A stretch of DNA of 64,000 bases from Lotus japonicus (lineage: Eukaryota; Streptophyta; Magnoliopsida; Fabales; Fabaceae). The position numbers and the translations under genes are program-made. Positions 61,003 to 64,000 of the stretch are shown piece by piece. The notes beneath the pieces were generated by a model. The model was given only the letters and a program-made list of their open reading frames with translations. It searched no databases and was not told the origin of the DNA. Each line of letters opens with the position of its first letter. The first letter of the stretch is position 1. The stretch spans positions 72,464,732 through 72,528,731 of the forward strand of contig NC_080044.1 of NCBI RefSeq assembly GCF_012489685.1, read 5' to 3'.

Positions 61003-63075
61003 ATGAATCGCTTAGCATTTCCCAAATCATTTGCTCCACGTTGCAGAGCCATACACCAAGCAACCAGCAACCACTGCCGACGAGAAACCCAGCTCCAAAC
61101 TCCCGCCGGCCCCGTCGCCTCCCTCCTCAAGTCCCGTTCTGTCATACGATTCCGAGGAGCTGACACCATCAAGTTCCTTCAGGGTCTGTTGACCAACGAT
61201 GTACGGCGGTTCGGTGAAAAAACCACCGCCAATGAGCCCACACCCACGGCGGTTCCTCCTTTATATGCTGCGCTGTTGACTCCTCAAGGGAGGTTCCTCT
61301 ATGACCTCTTTCTATACAACCCGCCCAGAGCTACCGGCAAGGTTGATGAGCCCTTTGATTTGTATGCCGATGTCGATGCTTCTGTGTTGGATGAATGTTT
61401 CGAAACTTTCATAAAGTGAGTTTCTTTCTTTCTGGGCATACTGATTATCCTTTTATTGAGGTGGATTTTTGTTTGTTATGTAACCATTGATTGTTAATGT
61501 TACATTTGTTTGACGGTCAAAGTCAGGGTTGGAATTTATGTGTTTGATGATATTGCTATTACAATTCCTAATGTTCTAGGATTGGAATGATGACCGTAAC
61601 TAGTGATTTCATGAGGAACATTTGGAAAGGTCACGAGGAAGATGAGTTGTTGCAACTTGAAAGAGAAAGTGAGTAGAGTAGTACAAAAGGACTGTAACAG
61701 TAGGTTTCTATTTTTTTTTCTTTTAAAATAACAAACTATTTAGTGGAATTAAATTAAGGTGATAATATAATGGAACCTGGAGGGCTGAATTTTTTTTATT
61801 CAATGACTACTTCTGCAGCTTTGTAGGCCATTACCAGCTTCCAGCTTTACTTCATCTTTAAATTTGTAGCTGGTAGACATTGTGGTGTAGACTAGACCAA
61901 CAGGCCTAGGCATATAAGAATCTCTCTATCCATACTCTTATTGTCTGGTTCTCATTTCTGAGATTTGGTTCCAGAGACCTTAACCTTAACATTTTAGTGC
62001 TGCTGTGCTGCAGATACCGGTTGAGGTCAAAGGTTGAGATTGATAATGTCACAAACGATTTCTCATGCTGGCAGCGTTATGGTTTTGGCTCTACTGAGAA
62101 GTCCTCAAACGTAGAAGAACCAGAGGCAACCTCTGTTGGCTGGGGTGCTGGTGTGAATGATGCTGCAATGTCAGCTTCACGTGGGGGTAACATTGGGTGG
62201 CAATGGTTTAAGGATCCCAGATTGGACTGTCTTGGTTTCCGAGGGATCTTCCCGTCAAATATAACTCGTTAGTATTTATTATTCCTCTGCTGTTAATAAG
62301 ATTTGCATCTATTTATGCTGGAATCTTTTATATTACTGTCAAAAATCTCTACATATTTAGTCTAAAAGGCATCCCTCTACGTGTTTCAGCACCTCTAATT
62401 GAAGCTGACAAAGAGACTGATGAAATGAACTATCTTTTGTGGAGGATAGAGAAGGGAGTCGCAGAAGGATCAACCGAGATTCCAAAAGGTGCATAGCTGT
62501 TTCATTGTAAGAATTCCTCTTCAGAATTCTTTTCACTAGCTGCATCTAACTATCTATCTTGAATTCTTGATTAATCGATCATGCGCAGGTGAGGCAGTAC
62601 CGCTTGAGTATAATCTTGTAGGGCTTAATGCAATCAGCTTTGACAAAGGTTGCTATGTAGGCCAGGAATTTGTCGCTCGTACACACCACAGAGGGGTGAT
62701 TAGGAAGCGCATAGTTCCTCTAAGGTTTCTTGACAACAATGAGAAAGGTAATGCTCCATGGAGTACTTCTATATCATCATGTATAATAAAATGACGAACT
62801 TTGAGGCCATTCCAATTTCTGATATTCCAGAATTAGCAGACAAAGTCATTCCTGGCTCAGAAGTGATAAACACGGCATCTGGTAAAAAAGTCGGTACAGT
62901 GACTACTGCCCTAGGCGGTCATGGGCTGGGGCTCTTGCGACTAGAAGAAGCGTTGAAGGGGTCTGGTGCCTTATCCATTCAAGGACAAGAGGATGTGAAG
63001 GTTGTTGCTAATAAACCAGCTTGGTGGCCTTCTGAATGGCTTCAAGATCATCAACAACACACTGCTTTTGCCTAG
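61003..63075 (+). CDS. IBA57: Mitochondrial IBA57, Fe-S cluster assembly factor
   Basis: 389 aa from five exons: 61003-61415, 62014-62267, 62390-62488, 62589-62747 and 62831-63075. It is a folate-binding (GcvT/YgfZ-like) protein acting with ISCA proteins to make [4Fe-4S] clusters in mitochondria. The N-terminus ([20 protein letters not shown]) is a basic, Arg-containing presequence. The core has [20 protein letters not shown] and RFLYDLFLY. The family signature KGCYVGQE is at residues 275-282, with conserved C277. The C-terminus has [20 protein letters not shown]. It matches the At4g12130-type protein in length (about 390 aa). The start at 61003 was chosen because it gives a clean presequence; an in-frame ATG at 60922 would add 27 mostly hydrophobic residues. 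Confidence 0.95.
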
Positions 63076-63778
63076 GATGCTCAAAGTCCTTCAAAAGATC
63101 AGTATTTAAGAAAAAAATGGTGGGTGAGTTAGCTTATAAACGTGGAGTTAATGTAATCCTTATGCTTCCACAGGGTGAATAGCTAGTGAAAAAGGAAACT
63201 GGAAGATGGCACTTTTGTATTTCTTGCGGTATAAGTTCCCTAATGTAAAACAATTTTGTTTTTGGCAATTTAGAAAGGAAAAAGATACCTGTGCAAAGTC
63301 AGCTGTTTCAGCATACATGTTTGTAACTAGCAGTACATTTGTGGCTTTATAATATATAACTTGGGTGTTAACGAATTGCTATACAGAGATTAACATAGTT
63401 TTGAACCCCCTTCTAAAAGAAAACAACACTCAGCATTTTAAAAATATATAAGAATTTTGTTAATCTTACCAAAATTTGAAATGCTATGTAGTTCTTGTTA
63501 AACAGTGGCATTGTAATTACAAGATTTCCGAGTTTGGAGTCACCCAAACAGACCAAACTCCAACATAAGAGGGAGATTTTAGGGACGTTTGAGTGAAGGT
63601 TAGTTTTGTCTGCATATTTTTCAAATTAGGGGGTATTGGATCTTTTATAAGCTCTATTAAAATTGAGTAGACGTGTGCTCGAACCAGTACAAGAATAGAG
63701 CAGACTTTCAACTCTAATTTCTAATGCATCATAACCCTTTCAGAAAAACATCATACAAAAGGATCCTCAAACACGAAA
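63076..63778. other. 3' UTR of IBA57 and intergenic
   Basis: AT-rich, without a recognised gene. The first 200-300 bp are probably IBA57 3' UTR. Confidence 0.45.
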
Positions 63779-63997
63779 TTGAGACAATTGGTGTTGCAAA
63801 AGGCAGTGCTGATATTCAGCAAGAGCCCATGTGGAATGTGCCATTCAATCAAGCATATTTTCTATGAGATTAGGGTGCAATCCCTCAGTGCCCGCAGTGT
63901 TCATTGGTGGCAAGTTTACACGGTTATGACCCTTCACCTCAATGGTTTACTCAAGAAGATGCTCAGAGTCAGAGATGCTGGATCCCCTTGGCATTAG
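63779..63997 (+). pseudogene. CC-type glutaredoxin pseudogene
   Basis: The frame opens without an ATG and reads a glutaredoxin start (KAVLIFSKSPCGMCHSIK, active site CGMC). After FYE the frame is lost. In another frame GCNPSVPAVFIGGKF follows at once, so about 24-26 codons are missing. A stop comes after GGKFTRL. In the first frame again VMTLHLNGLLKKML and a degenerate C-terminus (DAGSPWH for AGALWL) are seen, so a second, smaller deletion lies between. Two deletions, frame changes and no start codon mark it as dead. It could instead be described as a decayed tandem relative of the gene at 54406. Confidence 0.85.
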
Positions 63998-64000
63998 ATC

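Noticed and set aside
1..64000. CRISPR array, restriction system, operon or viral gene set
   Set aside because: The sequence is plant nuclear DNA with spliced genes; no spaced identical repeats and no such proteins are present.

Overview
The window is nuclear DNA of a dicot plant, most likely a legume. The genes have short GT-AG introns in AT-rich DNA, the encoded proteins closely resemble Arabidopsis families, and the intergenic repeats (TIR elements starting GGCTTAAATATG, a hairpin MITE with CACCGACGGTGTAAA, tRNA-type SINEs) are of kinds I associate with Fabaceae. The species is not determined. All gene models below were built by hand from frame continuity across GT-AG junctions; every splice phase closes.

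Layout, left to right. (1) 1-4240, minus: N-terminal part of an ALWAYS EARLY/LIN-9-type Myb (SANT) protein that runs off the left edge. (2) 4241-10745: intergenic, with a hAT-type MITE, a SINE with target-site duplications (TSDs), a LINE RNase H/zf-RVT remnant and a long hairpin MITE. (3) 11019-15061, plus: five-finger CCCH RNA-binding protein. (4) 20378-21349, minus: PUCHI/ERF086-like AP2/ERF factor. (5) 28012-33288, plus: TONNEAU2/FASS, the B''-type regulatory subunit of PP2A. (6) 34649-36388, minus: intronless PLS-type PPR protein. (7) 39138-44650, plus: kelch-repeat/coiled-coil protein. (8) 45140-47132, minus: phosducin-like (PDCL3-type) protein, convergent with the kelch gene. (9) 49769-49842: tRNA-Val(CAC). 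(10) 50152-51112: miniature LTR element. (11) 51287-53452, plus: chloroplast pyrimidine deaminase PYRD of riboflavin synthesis. (12) 54406-54717, minus: CC-type glutaredoxin. (13) 56106-57168: candidate Pack-MULE. (14) 58368-60631: 2.26-kb solo LTR. (15) 61003-63075, plus: mitochondrial IBA57. (16) 63779-63997: glutaredoxin pseudogene.

The genes are not an operon-like system; each acts in its own pathway: transcription, RNA binding, cortical microtubules, organelle RNA, protein folding, riboflavin, redox signalling and Fe-S assembly. From memory, CCCH - PUCHI - TON2 - kelch - glutaredoxin follows the order of Arabidopsis At5g18550, At5g18560, At5g18580, At5g18590 and At5g18600, so this is probably an ancestral collinear block with PPR, phosducin-like and PYRD genes interleaved.

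The richest new information is in the mobile elements. Four hAT-like non-autonomous elements have exact 8-bp TSDs, two SINEs of one family have 12-16 bp TSDs, the solo LTR has an exact 5-bp TSD, and the candidate Pack-MULE has a 9-10 bp direct repeat and a GC-rich insert. I found no defence system, CRISPR array or other clearly new biochemical system.
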